Of a DNA stretch of 64,000 bases, positions 45,590-56,970 are shown in pieces. Origin of the DNA: Euptelea pleiosperma. Lineage: Eukaryota > Streptophyta > Magnoliopsida > Ranunculales > Eupteleaceae. The stretch is from contig CM068540.1 in NCBI GenBank assembly GCA_035048495.1, positions 18,150,829 to 18,214,828 on the forward strand, in the 5' to 3' direction. The stretch's first letter is position 1. The number at the start of each line of letters is the position of its first letter. The position numbers and the translations under genes are program-made. The notes under the pieces are model-generated. The model had not been told where the DNA came from. It worked only from the letters and a program-made list of their open reading frames with translations, and did no database searches.

Positions 45590-46122
45590 CAGCTGATCAT
45601 GTGGGTGTTTGGCCCAACCGTAGGTGGACCAAAGACCAAAAAATAGTCTGATTAATGATTTCTAAGTGGTCAATTGGAGTCATTTTCATGGGCTGATTTT
45701 TAATTGTGGATCTTGAGCATTATTTGGGGTACAAAAATCACGAGGATACTAAGATCAAGGTTTAAAGGAGGCCATTTTAACGGTTAAACGGACTGGGGGC
45801 ATTACCATTTAAACAGCCGTTAAAATGGATTGAAACGGTCAGGGGCAAAAATATAAAAAAAGGGTAAAAAATGGAATTAAACGGATTTTAATAGTTTTAA
45901 CGATTTTAATGGAAAAAGTGGCGCTGAAATTCAAATTTTGAAATTTGAAAATTAAAAAAAAAATAGAATTTAACGGAAATTAAACGGATTTTAACTGAAT
46001 TAAACGGTTTTAACGGCCATTTTTTTCACAAATTTTTTTGAAATTAAACGGCTGTTTAAACGATTTTAACGGCCGTTAAAACAAAAAACGGCCGTTTTTT
46101 TCAAAACCGATAAAACGGGTTT

Positions 46123-47259
46123 TGTGGGGGAAAAATATTTGATCTAACCCACACAATCTTCGAGGTCAGACGATTCAGATTTTGGTGATGATCGGACGAT
46201 TCTGATGTTCTAGGATGAAACTGCTTTCTCCTCTGCGAGGGATAGGATGATCTCTAGATGAGATTTGGTTGTACCTGTTGACAAGACTCCGACGCTCAAG
46301 TCAGCTTGGAAAATGTAACAGGTTTCAGGAAAATAGTAAAAGGTTTCAGAGTTTAGGCTATCTGGATCTGGAGAGCAAGATCCTCTTCTCAGTCCTAAGG
46401 GTCTCATATTTATACCCTTAGAACTGGCGTGACTCACCTTCCACGTGTCTAGTCATTATCAGTCAACGATGACTCAGATGGATTCTGTTATAAAACAGAA
46501 TCTTATGGTTATATCTTGACTTTCTTGATTCGGTTATACCTGAAATAACTGAAGTGACACTGAGGTGGCATCCTTCGTGTCAGGTATTCGGATAAGGGGA
46601 TGTCGAATTCGTGATAGTTCAACTAGCTGCCATGTGGCCAATATTCATTAGTTAAGAAATCGATTGTGTTCAGAATACTTACCTCGTACGTAAGAGATCC
46701 TGCCACGTAAGTCATTTGACCTCATCTGGCTTTGCCGGGATGAGATTGAAATAGATCCCGTCAAGTCTGTTGACCTTGTTGGGACGAGATTGTTTATAGG
46801 TCCCGCCAAGCCTATTGATCTTGTCGGGATGAGATTGAAATAGATTCCGTCAAGTCTGTTGACCTTGTCGGGATGAGATTGAAATAGATCCCGTCAAGTC
46901 TGTTGACCTTGTCGGGATGAGATTGAAATAGATCCCGTCAAGTCTGTTGACCTTGTTGGGACGAGATTCAATAATAAATATGTTGGGCAAGATTGAATGC
47001 TTCCCGACATATTTAAAGGCTAAGACGTTAATGTATTCTGTTAGCATTACGTCCATATGTCGATTATTCCATCTTGACACGTGGCACTTCCAATTAATGG
47101 AAATCGTGTGACACGATGGGCAGTTTATGACTCCTGATGATGCCTCCGGCGCATTTACTCTCGCGTGCTATTCATTAACACATGTCATCTTTTTATAATC
47201 GCACGTGCTAAGCCAGTGACGCGTCAGTATCTGACTTGCTAAAAAATACGGCACCCACA
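46123..47259 (-). repeat. 3' LTR of gypsy element
   Basis: 1137 bp. TATA box TATAAATA (minus) at 46407-46414. A 44-bp tandem repeat (TCGGGATGAGATTGAAATAG core) at about 46735-46975 has about five copies. Confidence 0.95.
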
Positions 47260-47273
47260 TCGCCCCCCTTTTT
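47260..47273 (-). other. Polypurine tract of gypsy element
   Basis: AAAAAGGGGGGCGA on the minus strand directly before the 3' LTR. Confidence 0.85.
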
Positions 47274-47595
47274 GAGAAGATCGATAAGTCGCCGTCGTAT
47301 CTTCTGAAAAAGATCTTGACCCTCCACGTCTTACTCCAGTTTCCTGGCCGTTGGATCACTCAGCAATTAATCGACCATTACCCTTCTCATTTAATACTGC
47401 GCTCATTGTTGCTGTATACATGAGACGTGTCTGTACTAGCGTGCTGCCCAATGTACGGTCGTCGAATGAAATGATTGACAGGTACTGTGCTCGAGGGAAT
47501 AGGTAACCGAACCGTCAAGTAACATATCCTTCGAATTTTGGCGCCAGGGATTAGATATCGCCAGATTGTCGATTTGATATAACCAGATCTTCGTC
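47274..47595 (+). promoter_or_regulatory. Putative promoter region of the antisense gene
   Basis: 322 bp between the PPT and the antisense TATA box, with no ORF. It ends in TCTTCGTCTATAAATAG. It would be transcribed outward from the 3' LTR side, opposite to pol. Confidence 0.4.
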
Positions 47596-47604
47596 TATAA
47601 ATAG
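47596..47604 (+). promoter_or_regulatory. TATA box of the antisense gene
   Basis: TATAAATAG on the + strand, 191 bp before the ATG at 47787, followed by a pyrimidine-rich leader. Matches the plant TATA consensus. Confidence 0.6.
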
Positions 47605-48989
47605 CTCATTTCCCCTCATTCTTTCATTTCTGCTCTTTGATCGGCGCTCTACAACAATTCAAGTTTTAAGCTCAGGCTGTTCTTCATTTCTGTCTTCTCT
47701 GCTTGCTGCCTCTGGTCTGTAACGATATTCTTCTCTTATCTGTTATCCCCTTTCTTCTACCTTCATCTTCCTCTTATCTATTTCAAATGGCTAGGGGTAG
47801 AGTAGTTCTTGAAGATACCGAAGAAATGGTTCCCAGAGAACCAGTAGAGACTAATGTTGCTGTAGGGGAAGAAATATCCTCTGACTCGTTAGATCGGGCC
47901 ATAGATACGTATAGGGAGGAACCGATAGTTCCTCAAGAGATCGCTAGGGTCCCCACTCATGGAAACGACCCTTATATAGTAGGTTTGAGGAGGGAATTTG
48001 CCATTTCTTCTTCTGTCTTCATTAATCTTGGTTCTCGTCATGGGAAAAATAATAACCCTGGCGAAATCAGCATCACTTAACTTCAATTGAAGTTCGGGTT
48101 AACTCTCCCTCTGACTCCTTTAGTGAAGGAAGTGCTCTGGTTTTACGATCGGGTTCCCGGCCAGATGCACGGAAATTTCTGGCGTCTGATGAATAGGATA
48201 GAATATTTAAACTCTACAAATGAGTACCAGATCGGTCTCTCTGAGATCGATTATCTGTATATTCTGAGGAGATGCCCGGACTCCTTCGATACAGATTTAT
48301 TCTGGTCTGTAGCTGCTCGGAAGAAGGAATAGAAGATAGTTGAGAGCCTGCCTGATAGTCATAAGGGGTGGCACTCTGATCCTCTGCTGGTGACTGGATC
48401 TTGGGAGTTTGACGAATGTGTGGAGGGGAGCTCCAGCAGCCATAGGGTCTGTACAAGCTTTAACTTGTCGGGTAAGCTCCTCTTTATATCTCGTCAATCT
48501 CCTTTAGACCGACTTAATCAATTTACTGATCAGTCGCATTTCTTCTCTGTTGTAGACTATGTCAGACGTCCTTGGAGATATCCTCAGGATATAGCAGATA
48601 GAGTCAAATATATTCTGAAGAAAATCCCCAAGGTAGTAAAGCAATGGTCCCTGGTGGGATTAATTGATAATAACAGAAGGTCTCCAACTTCTGGTCCCGT
48701 CATCCCGCGTGACCATCGGATCGTTGCTCCTGACTACTCGCGTAAGTGTCCAGCTCCCGAGATCACTGAGGGGGAGACCACGTCCCAGGAAGAAACGGAT
48801 CTAAGCCCCGAGGTTCCCTTAGTAAAGAGACCTCGTCAAACTCAGAGGGCGCCAGCCCATGTAGATCCTCCAACAAGTCGGGTCACGTCTGCTCCTTATC
48901 CCATGGCCGAATTCTTCAGACATCCAGATGGTCGTCAAGAACCTCTGAATGATTTTGCCCAGGAACTTGTTCGGTTGGAAGAGGCAGAG

Positions 48990-49060
48990 GTATCTTCTTC
49001 TATAGCTGATGTTTAGTTCATATTCTTCTGTGATCACCTAACTCGTTACCTCCCTTGCAG
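48990..49060 (+). other. Intron 1 of the antisense gene
   Basis: Donor CAGAG/GTATCT, acceptor CCCTTGCAG/ATG, branch-like CCTAACT about 20 nt before the acceptor. Phase 0 on both sides; it removes the in-frame TAG at 49014-49016. Confidence 0.65.
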
Positions 49061-49723
49061 ATGGAGGGTAGAATGGCCGAAATGCGGAAGGACACTTTCG
49101 CTGCCCCAGCCCTGGCGCCAATGAAGAAAAGAAGATTGATCAAGGGATTAGCTTCCGAGCTAGAGGCATCGCTGATTCGGGATGGTATGGTAACTACTAA
49201 GGCCAATCTGGCTGGCGGTTCTCCATCGACTCAGCCTTCTGAGGCCCCAGATTCTCCTTCGGTAGCTGCCATACCTACTGCTTCTCCCTCGATCGCCATT
49301 ACGCGGTCTCCTCCTGGATTCCATCCTTCTCCAGGGCTTCAACAAATGTCTACCCCTCCATCTACCTCTTACCCAACAGACGCTGCCGGGCCCAGTCATT
49401 CAATTGGTGAGCACATTCGTTCTTCTTCATTCCCGCCTGGTACAGTATTTGATTTAATTGATACATGGGTTACACTGAAAGAATTGTGGCGCCAAAATAA
49501 CCCCGTTGCAGGTCTACGGGATTTCAATGGCGAGGAACCGTATATCATGAATGCTGGTTGCCTGCCAAATGGGAAGCCCATCTCGGAACAAAGCTCCATT
49601 GCTGATGCCGGGGTGGCTTCGACGTTAATCGAACGGATCTGTCTCCCACGGGACAGATTACATTATATTGACATGCCTTCCCCGAAGGTGACTTGCGAAG
49701 TTCTCAGTCGCTCTCTTTTGGAG

Positions 49724-49799
49724 GTAATTATTTTTCTCCTGGACTGCTCTTTCTGATGAATTCTTTGATTATAGTCTAACACTCCCCTTCTTTCTGCAG
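49724..49799 (+). other. Intron 2 of the antisense gene
   Basis: Donor TTGGAG/GTAATT, acceptor TTTCTGCAG/AGT, branch-like TCTAACA. Phase 0 both sides; it removes an in-frame stop at about 49754-49756 and joins two open frames. Confidence 0.7.
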
Positions 49800-50484
49800 A
49801 GTGTCCACGCTTATGTAGGTCTGAGGGATTATCTCGGCGATCTCCTCCAAAATTATACTACCCTTGTCGAAAACTCAAGTGCGTCCGAAGCTAAACTTCA
49901 ACTGGCCGAGGAACAAATTCAAGCTGCCAATCTTTCTGCCGAAGTTTTGAAGACCAAGGCTGAAATGGAGAAAAAATTAGCCCTTGAAGCCCTTGCTTCA
50001 AAGAAGAAAGCTGAAGATAACTTGATTAAAGTCAAGGCGGAGTATGCAAAATTCAAGGAGAGAACCAGCCGCCTGCAAGAAGATCTGGAGAAGATGACTG
50101 TTGAGAGAGATGAAACCAAACAAGCATCCGACTCCCTCCAACAAGAATCTTATGACAAAGGATATCGGGAAGGCTTCGCCAAATGTGAAGCTATGATGGA
50201 AGAAGAAGGAGATGAAGATCTTGTTCAAGACATGGTTCAGCCTGATCTAATTGTCGGGATGAATATTTCAAAAGAAGTATCCTGAGAACCATCTCCAACC
50301 ATCCCGGTACCCGAAGTCGCTCCAGATTCTTGTCAGACAAAAATAGTAACTCCAGACGATGATGTCACGGTAAATCCTATTATTCAGCCGGTTGGCGGAC
50401 AGGATATGACACCTTCATGATTTTTGTAATCTGATCTGATCGAGGGATTTACAAATGTAGATGCCGCTTAAGGCCTTTCAATTT

Positions 50485-50490
50485 AATAAA
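50485..50490 (+). promoter_or_regulatory. Poly(A) signal of the antisense gene
   Basis: AATAAA 65 bp past the last stop codon (50418-50420), followed by a T-rich stretch. Confidence 0.5.
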
Positions 50491-50599
50491 ATACTTTCTC
50501 TTTTATTGTATGAACTGAATCCTTATCAAGATGCGAAGTCAATGTGTTAAAATTCAATAATCCTAGTCAGGAATATAGGTTTGTCGGGAATCAACCTGG

Positions 50600-51370
50600 G
50601 CTATCCTGGCTAGGACTTCATGGTCGACGAGAATCTCATTAGGACTTTATAATCGACGAGAATCTCATTAATTCTAGTCGCACGACTAAGAATATTTAGA
50701 TCATCCCGGCCTTCCAGTTTGTATACTTGGATTCTTATCAAGGAAGGAAGCCAAGATGTATAAGAATCCCAGGCTCCCGACTAGGACTTTATAATCGACG
50801 AGAATCTCATTAATTCTAGTCGCATAACTAAGAATATTTGGATCATCCCGGCCTTCCGATTTGTATACTTGGATTCTTATCAAAGCAAGAAGCCAAGATG
50901 TATAAGAATCTAAGGCTTCTGGTTAGGACTTTATAATTGACGAGAATCTCATTAATTCTAGTCGCATGACTAAGAATATTTAGATCATCTTGGCCTTCCG
51001 GTTTGTATACTTGGATTCTTATCAAGACAAGAAGCCAAGGTGTATAAGAATCCAAGGCTCCCGGCTAGGACTTCATAATCGACGAGAATCTCATTAATTC
51101 TAGTCGCATGACTAAGAATATTTGGATCATCCCGGCCTTCCGGTTTGTATACTTGGATTCTTATCAATGCAGGAAGCCAAGATGTATAAGAATCCAAGGC
51201 TCCGGCTAGGACTTTATAATCGACGAGAATCTCATTAATTCTAGTCACATGACTAAGAATATTTAGATCATCCCGACCTTTCGGTTTGTATACTTGGATT
51301 CTTATCAAGGCAAGAAGCCAAGATGTATAAGAATCCAAGGCTCCCGGCTATGACTTTATAATCGACGATG
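50600..51370. repeat. Tandem repeat of 141-142 bp in the gypsy 3' region
   Basis: Five full units; AGGACTTTATAATCGACGAG starts at 50641, 50783, 50925, 51067 and 51208, and a partial sixth at 51350. It lies between the convergent 3' ends of pol and the antisense gene. Tat and related elements are known for hypervariable 3' tandem repeats that can seed satellites. Minus-strand ORFs across it are artefacts. Confidence 0.95.
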
Positions 51371-51402
51371 ATGCTTCTTGTATGAGAAATTTGGAGTCAT
51401 CT

Positions 51403-53802
51403 CTATTGATAGAAGATGCGCATATTAAATGCGTTCCACGGTCTCTCGAATACATCTCCATCTTGAGTTTTCAAGTAATACATCCCATTCTGTCCAATCC
51501 TATCAATAAGGTAAGGACCTTCCCAATTGGCACCCAATTTACCATTCCCAGGCTCTCTGGTATTGTCAAATACTTTTCTTAATACCAAATCTCCAACTTT
51601 GAAGGTCCTGCGTCTGACACGGCGATCATATGATCGTTTGATGGTTTGCTGATAATTGGCCAATCTTACAACTGCCTGCTCGCGCCGTTCTTCTAGCAAA
51701 TCATTATCCCGAGCCAAAATCCCCTCATTCTGTCCAGTATTGACAGCCTGAGTGCGAGATGTCGGGATAACAACTTCTGTGGGGATCACTGCTTCTGTCC
51801 CATAGGCCAGAGAAAATGGAGATTCCCCCGTAGTCCTTCTCGGGGTAGTTCGGTATGCCCATAGTACTCCCGATAATTTTTCTGCCCATTTTCCCTTTGC
51901 CTTATCTAGCCTCTTCTTCAAATTTTCAAGTATTGCTCGATTCGCTCTTTCAGCTAGTCCATTACTCTGGGGGTATCTCGGGGCGGATAACCGCTTTTTT
52001 ATATTCAAAGCCTGATACAGAGCTTTCACCTCGGCGGAATCAAACTGGGTTCCATTGTCTGTGACAATCTCCTCTGGAATGCCAAATCGGCAGATGATGT
52101 TCTCCCACAAGAATCTCTTAACATGTGAAGACTGTACCTGAACTAAAGGAACTGCTTCAATCCACTTTGTGAAGTAATCTGTGGCTACCAGTAGGAGCCT
52201 AACATTCCCTGGGGCTGTCGGGAATGGTCCCATTATATCCAATCCCCATTTTGCAAATGGCCATGGACTGAATACAGGATGTAACTCTTCGGCGGGAACT
52301 TTGATCAATGGAGAATATTTCTGGCATTTCTCACATTTCTTGACAAGCAACTTGGCATCTTTCTGCATATAGGGCCAAAAATAACCTTGGCTGATGGCTT
52401 TATGTGCCAAGGTCCTTGCCCCCGAGTGATTTCCACATTCACCCGCGTGTATCTTAAGAAGAACTTGCTGAGATTCACTGAGAGTAAGGCATTTGAGAAG
52501 GGGGCCTGATGCTGATTTTCTGTACAAATCCTGGCCCACCATGGTATATCTTCTTCCAAGCCTCTGAATTCTTCTTGCGGCATCTCTCCCAGACGGGAGC
52601 TCTCCATTCTGTAAATATCTCCAAAAATCATCCATCCAACTTGGCTCATAATCAACCTCAATCGGGGCTAAGTATATCTCACTGGGTAAGTGAATACTCG
52701 AGAATTCTTGATAGTCCACGGGTATGGTTCTTGACTCTATTTCTCCCAACATGGTGGACAAATAGGCCAAGGCATCAGCATGCCGATTCTCCATTCGAGG
52801 TAATTGATGAATCTCAAGGTTATCGAATCGTCCTGCCAATTGCTGAACGATATCTAAATAAGCTGCCATCCTTTCATCCCGGGCTAGATATGTCCCCACG
52901 TATTGACTGACTACCAACAGAGAATCAGTGTACACAGTAATATCCTTGATCCCGAGATCTAATGCTGTCTGGAGCCCTGAAATCATTGCTTCATATTCTG
53001 CTTCATTATTGGATGCCACGAACCCGAGTTTAACAGATTTTTCCAATCTAGTGTTCTCAGGTGTGACCAGAACAACCCCTATACCCGATCCACTTTCGCT
53101 GGCCGATCCATCAGTAAACAACCTCCACCCCATCTTAGGATTCAACATCTCTGGCATCTCGGGAAGTGGAAGAACTTCTCTGTCTTCGCCCCTAGTATCG
53201 GCCACATCTTGAACTGGGAAATCAGCCAAAAACCCGGCTAAGGCATGTCCCTTCTCGGACGTCCTTGGTGAGAACTGGATGTCATACTGAGCCAAATAGA
53301 TGGCCCATTTAGCCATTCTTCCTAATAAATCGATCTTACCGAGTATAGATTTCAAAGGATGCTCTGTGTAGACTGTAATAGTTCTTCCTTCGAAATAGGG
53401 TTTAAGACGCCTTGAAGCATAAATCAAAGCAAGAGCAGCTTTCTCGATTGTGGCATATCTTGTCTCTGCTCCAATAAGAGTTTTACTGGTAAAATATACT
53501 GGCCGTTCTTCTCGGTCGAGCTCACAGAAGAGGACGGCGCTAATAGACTCATTAGTAGTAGCCAAATAGAGACCTAGAGGTTCCCCTTGATCAGGTTTAG
53601 AAAGAATTAGAGGTTGTGAGAGATAATGTTTAAGCTTTTGAAAGGCTTCATCACATTCTTCTGTCCAATCAAACCTTCCGTTCTTCTTCAAGAGCCTGAA
53701 TAAAGGCCTGCATCTATCTGACGATCTTGCTATGAAGTGATTCAATGCTGCTATCCACCCGGCAAGCTTTTGGACTTCCTTCCTATTCTTCGGTGAAGGC
53801 AT
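51403..53802 (-). pseudogene. Gypsy pol: RT end, two RNase H domains, integrase (799 codons, intact stretch)
   Basis: No stop inside this stretch, but it is cut from the upstream RT by a TGA (53844-53842). First RNase H of gypsy type (YFTSKTLIGAETRYATIEK, residues 103-121) with a decayed active site. A second RNase H follows: WRLFTDGSASESGSGIGVVL, with D231, E269 (NNEAEY), D293 (YTDS) and D343 (NRHADAL). This is the archaeal-type domain typical of Tat. Integrase zinc H452-H459-C490-C493; catalytic D522 (LDIMGPF), D582 (VTDNGTQF), E618 (GLAERAN) with 35 residues between the last two; GPY/F-like WEGPYLIDRI near the end. No chromodomain. Confidence 0.93.
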
Positions 53803-53841
53803 TTCTGTCAGGGCCCTGATCTGATCAGGATTAGCTTCAAT

Positions 53842-54675
53842 TCATCGCCTTGTAATGAGATAACCTAGAAATTTCCCAGAGGTCACTCCAAAGACGCATT
53901 TGGCAGGATTGAGCTTCATTTGATACTCTCGTAGACGGTCAAATGTTTTCCCGAGATCTCCTAGATGAAGTTTCCGAGTCCGCGTTTTAACCATCATATC
54001 ATCTATATATACTTCCATTGTCACGCCAATCATGTCATGGAACATTCTATTGACGAGACGCTGATAAGTGGCTCCAGCATTTTTGAGGCCAAAAGGCATT
54101 ACTTTGTAACAAAAGATGCCCCTATCAGTCATGAAGGCCATCATCTCCTGATCTGGCTCATACAGAGGAATCTGATTATAACCCGAATACCCATCCATGA
54201 AAGATAAGATTTCGTATCCTGAAGTGGCATCAACAAGTTGATCAATTCTCGGCAAGGGATATGGATCTTTAGGACAGGCTTCATTCAAATGTGTGAAGTC
54301 TATGCAAACTCTGATCTTCCCATTCTTCTTCAGAACAGCCACTATGTTGGCTAACCACTGAGCATTGTTAACTTCGCGGATGAATCCGGCCTCCGGGAGC
54401 TTATCAATCTCTTCTTGGACTGCCTGCTGCTTCTCAAGAGCAATCCTTCGAGGTCTCTGCTTCACAGGTAAATGCTTACTATTTACCTGTAAATGATGAC
54501 AAGAAATGTCGGGAGATATACCCGGCATATCGTTGAATGACCATGTGAAAACATCCATATAAGATTTCAGAAAATCAGTGTAGGATATCTTTTCTTCGAT
54601 AGATAAACCGGCCCCAATAAAAGTATACTTCAGATTTTTCTCACTACCGAGGTTGACCTGATCAGTTTCTTCCAC
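53842..54675 (-). pseudogene. Gypsy reverse transcriptase core
   Basis: 277 codons in frame with both neighbours. FIREVNNAQWLANIVAVLKK, IDFTHLNEACPKDPYPLP (fingers), LSFMDGYSGYNQI (first catalytic Asp, residue 161), MPFGLKNAGATYQRLV, and YIDD at residues 223-226. Closed by the TGA at 53844-53842, which replaces a codon right after LITRR in the connection to RNase H. The start at 54675 is only the first codon after an earlier stop (54768-54766); natural translation began in gag. Confidence 0.92.
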
Positions 54676-54765
54676 CGTAGGAATGGTCCCTCGCTCAAAT
54701 GTTACACTGCCACCTTCCCGGCTCGGCGCAGCCTCTTCTAGACTTGCCGGGATGTGCTCTGATTG

Positions 54766-55929
54766 CTATTGACCAGCAACTGTAGACGAGGTTCCCTTTT
54801 CATGATGATTTTCCTGTACTGGGACATCCTTCGATCTAAGGGCCATGGCATAACATTTTGTTGAGATAGCTTGATCTCCTTTAAGCTCCATAATCCCGTG
54901 ATCAGTCGGGAATCGGAATAATTGATGATAGGTGGATGGTACGCCCTTTACCTCATGTATCCACCCTCTCCCCAAAATGCCATTATAGGGGGATGGTGTA
55001 TCTAGAACAAGAAATTTGATCAAAGACGTGATCGGTCCCGTCTTTACTGGCAGAATTATTTTTCCCATAGCATATTCTCTTTGGCCATTAAATCCAACCA
55101 AGGGAACATTGCTCTGGACAAGATCTGATGGATTAAATCCCATCTTGCGGTAAGCCTCTGCAAACAGAATCTCAACTGAGCTACCTGGATCAATCAGCAG
55201 ACGTTTTATCTCATAATTGCCCACAGGCAAAGTGAGCACTAATGCATCCAAATGAGGATGATCTACTCCTACGAGATCTTTATCGGAGAAGAAAATAGCC
55301 GCGCCAGTGCTCTCCGTCATCCCCACGGGGTCTGTTATTCTAGGTCCCGTTGATAGGTGCAGGATCTCATTCAGGTGTTCGACCTTCCTGATTTTGATCC
55401 TGTCTACCCTCTCCGTCTCTCCATGGGATAGTTGTCGTCCTCCCCCGTGTATAACGTCAATCACCAACCCACGTTCTTGCTGCTTAACGGGGTTCTTGTC
55501 TTTCTTGAGTACCTCGGCTCCAGCTACTGCCTCAGTCGTGCTGGCAATAAACTGTTGCAAGAAGCCTTGGTTAATTAGGTCCTCAATTTTGTGCCTCAGC
55601 GCCCAGCGTTTATCGGTTATGTGCCCTGCTTCTTGGTGAAAGGCACAGAATTTTGTCATATCTCTATCTCCCTTCAAGTCCGGCCTCATTGGTCTGGGAT
55701 TCTGAAGATATTTCTCATTTTTAATCAGATCAAAGATCTGATTATGGGTTTTGTTCAATGCTGTAAAAATCCTCATATCTCGACGAGGATATTGTCCAAT
55801 ACTTCTCGACTTCTCTGGTTTCTTCTCGGGAATTTCTGCTGTCGTAACATCAGTAACTACCTTCTGCTTTCCCTTAGAAATTTTGCTGGACGCTGGGGCC
55901 TTCTTCACCTCATTAACTGATATGGCCAC
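54766..55929 (-). pseudogene. Gypsy gag C-terminus and protease
   Basis: 387 codons in the common gag-pol frame. The zinc knuckle CAFHQEAGHITDK has C95, H98 and H103, but the last Cys is Arg108. Protease: RLLIDPGSSVEILF with catalytic Asp247; LGRGWIHEVKGVPSTYHQ follows, as in plant Tat proteases. Closed by a TAG at 54768-54766. Confidence 0.9.
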
Positions 55930-55980
55930 TCCTTGGTCCTGTTGGAGTGTGTCATCTTCGAGTTTAGAATATTTTTCAAC

Positions 55981-56904
55981 TCAAAGGAACAAGGCTTCTA
56001 TACTCACCGGCCTATTCTTGGTTAAAGACATGTATAGCCCAGAACTTGTAGACAATGCCTTCCGAAAGGCTGTAACGGCATGCTTATCATCACAGTCTTT
56101 CACTGTGGTCATGAGAGTACGAAATCTTTTTATAAAATCCCGCAACGTCTCCTTCTGATCACAACGTACATTGAACAGCACGTCGACGTCATTCTTATGC
56201 AATATGTTGCAAGAATATCGAGTGATGAAGAGGGTACTCAACTTGGTAAAATCCAAAATGGTTCGGGGGGCTATCTGGTTAAACCAGATTAATGCATCAT
56301 CACTCAAAGTGGAAGGGAACATCCTGTAAAGGAGCTCGTCGTGGAACTCCCACATCGTCATCGCCTTCCTGAAGCGAAGAACGTGATTCACGAGATCTGT
56401 AGTCCCTGTGAATACTGAAAATTTGGGATACGAGAAAGATTTTGGGGCACGAAATCCCTGTATCTTTTCTGTGAAAGGAGAATCGCGGGGAACTCTCGTT
56501 GCCATTGCAATCATCTTATCAGCCACTGTTTCAGGTTGAATATGATCCGAGCTTCGTTGACAGGAAGACTCGGCCTTATGACGCTTCTCCAGAAGTGGGA
56601 TTTGTGAATCCCCATGTCTGCACCGTGGATTCCGCAAGACAGATTCCTCTGAATTTGACCTGTCCGACTGGAATTGGTTCTTCTGATGATGATTATGTCT
56701 GACTGTACCAGATATATAACCATCATTTCATTCAACTGTCACCCGTTGCTTCAACTCCTCATTCTCTTCGTGCAACTGGGCAATCATCTTCTGCTGATTG
56801 TCCAGTTCTCTCGCTCTTCTGCCCTCTGTGATAGCATCTCTGAGATCCTTGGGAGGATTCTTTTCTCTCATACTCCTGAGGCCAGTGTGTCTGGTATCAA
56901 CCAT
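55981..56904 (-). pseudogene. Gypsy gag, capsid part
   Basis: The natural ATG is at 56904 (MVDTRHTGLRSMREKNPP), 61 nt from the primer site, with a short coiled coil first. A TGA at codon 59 (56730-56728) breaks it. The capsid domain (retrotransposon gag) has FPSTLSDDALIWFNQI and FTKLSTLFITRYSCNI, then KETLRDFIKRFRTLM. A second stop (TGA 55983-55981) precedes the zinc-knuckle/protease section in the same frame. Confidence 0.9.
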
Positions 56905-56947
56905 TATCGAATCAAATCTCTCTTAGAACGGAAAACTTCTTTTCGAG

Positions 56948-56965
56948 TTCCCACAGACGGCGCCA
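56948..56965 (-). other. Primer binding site of gypsy element
   Basis: TGGCGCCGTCTGTGGGAA on the minus strand, 5 nt from the 5' LTR. The first nine bases fit the 3' end of tRNA-Asp; this form is common in plant Tat elements. Confidence 0.85.
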
Positions 56966-56970
56966 AAAGA

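Larger units (their letters stand above)
47787..50420 (+). pseudogene. Antisense three-exon accessory gene of the gypsy element (Transposase_28-like)
   Basis: Exons 47787-48989, 49061-49722 and 49800-50420, joined in phase 0 over introns of 71 and 76 bp: 828 codons broken by in-frame stops at codons 98 (TAA), 182 (TAG) and 784 (TGA). The start MARGRVVLEDTEE follows a TATA box. Residues about 98-150 (LTLPLTPLVKEVLWFYDRVP, GNFWRLMNRIEYLN) resemble the plant 'putative gypsy type transposon' domain (Pfam Transposase_28). A basic KRPRQ patch, a Pro/Ser-rich region in exon 2 with MKKRRLIKG, and a coiled coil in exon 3 (about residues 650-750) follow. Extra ORFs, some antisense, are known in Tat elements; their function is unknown. 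A nuclear DNA-binding or silencing-related role is only a guess. Confidence 0.75.

Noticed and set aside
47703..47786. Upstream in-frame start for the antisense gene
   Set aside because: The 28 extra residues are hydrophobic and Ser-rich from a pyrimidine-rich leader; the start at 47787 has the better context and typical MARG opening.
50701..51338. Three minus-strand ORFs encoding similar peptides
   Set aside because: They are the 142-bp tandem repeat read in one frame because 141/142 bp is near a multiple of three; no independent support.
50641..51366. CRISPR-like spaced repeats
   Set aside because: Repeats are contiguous 142-bp tandem units without unique spacers, in a plant retrotransposon.
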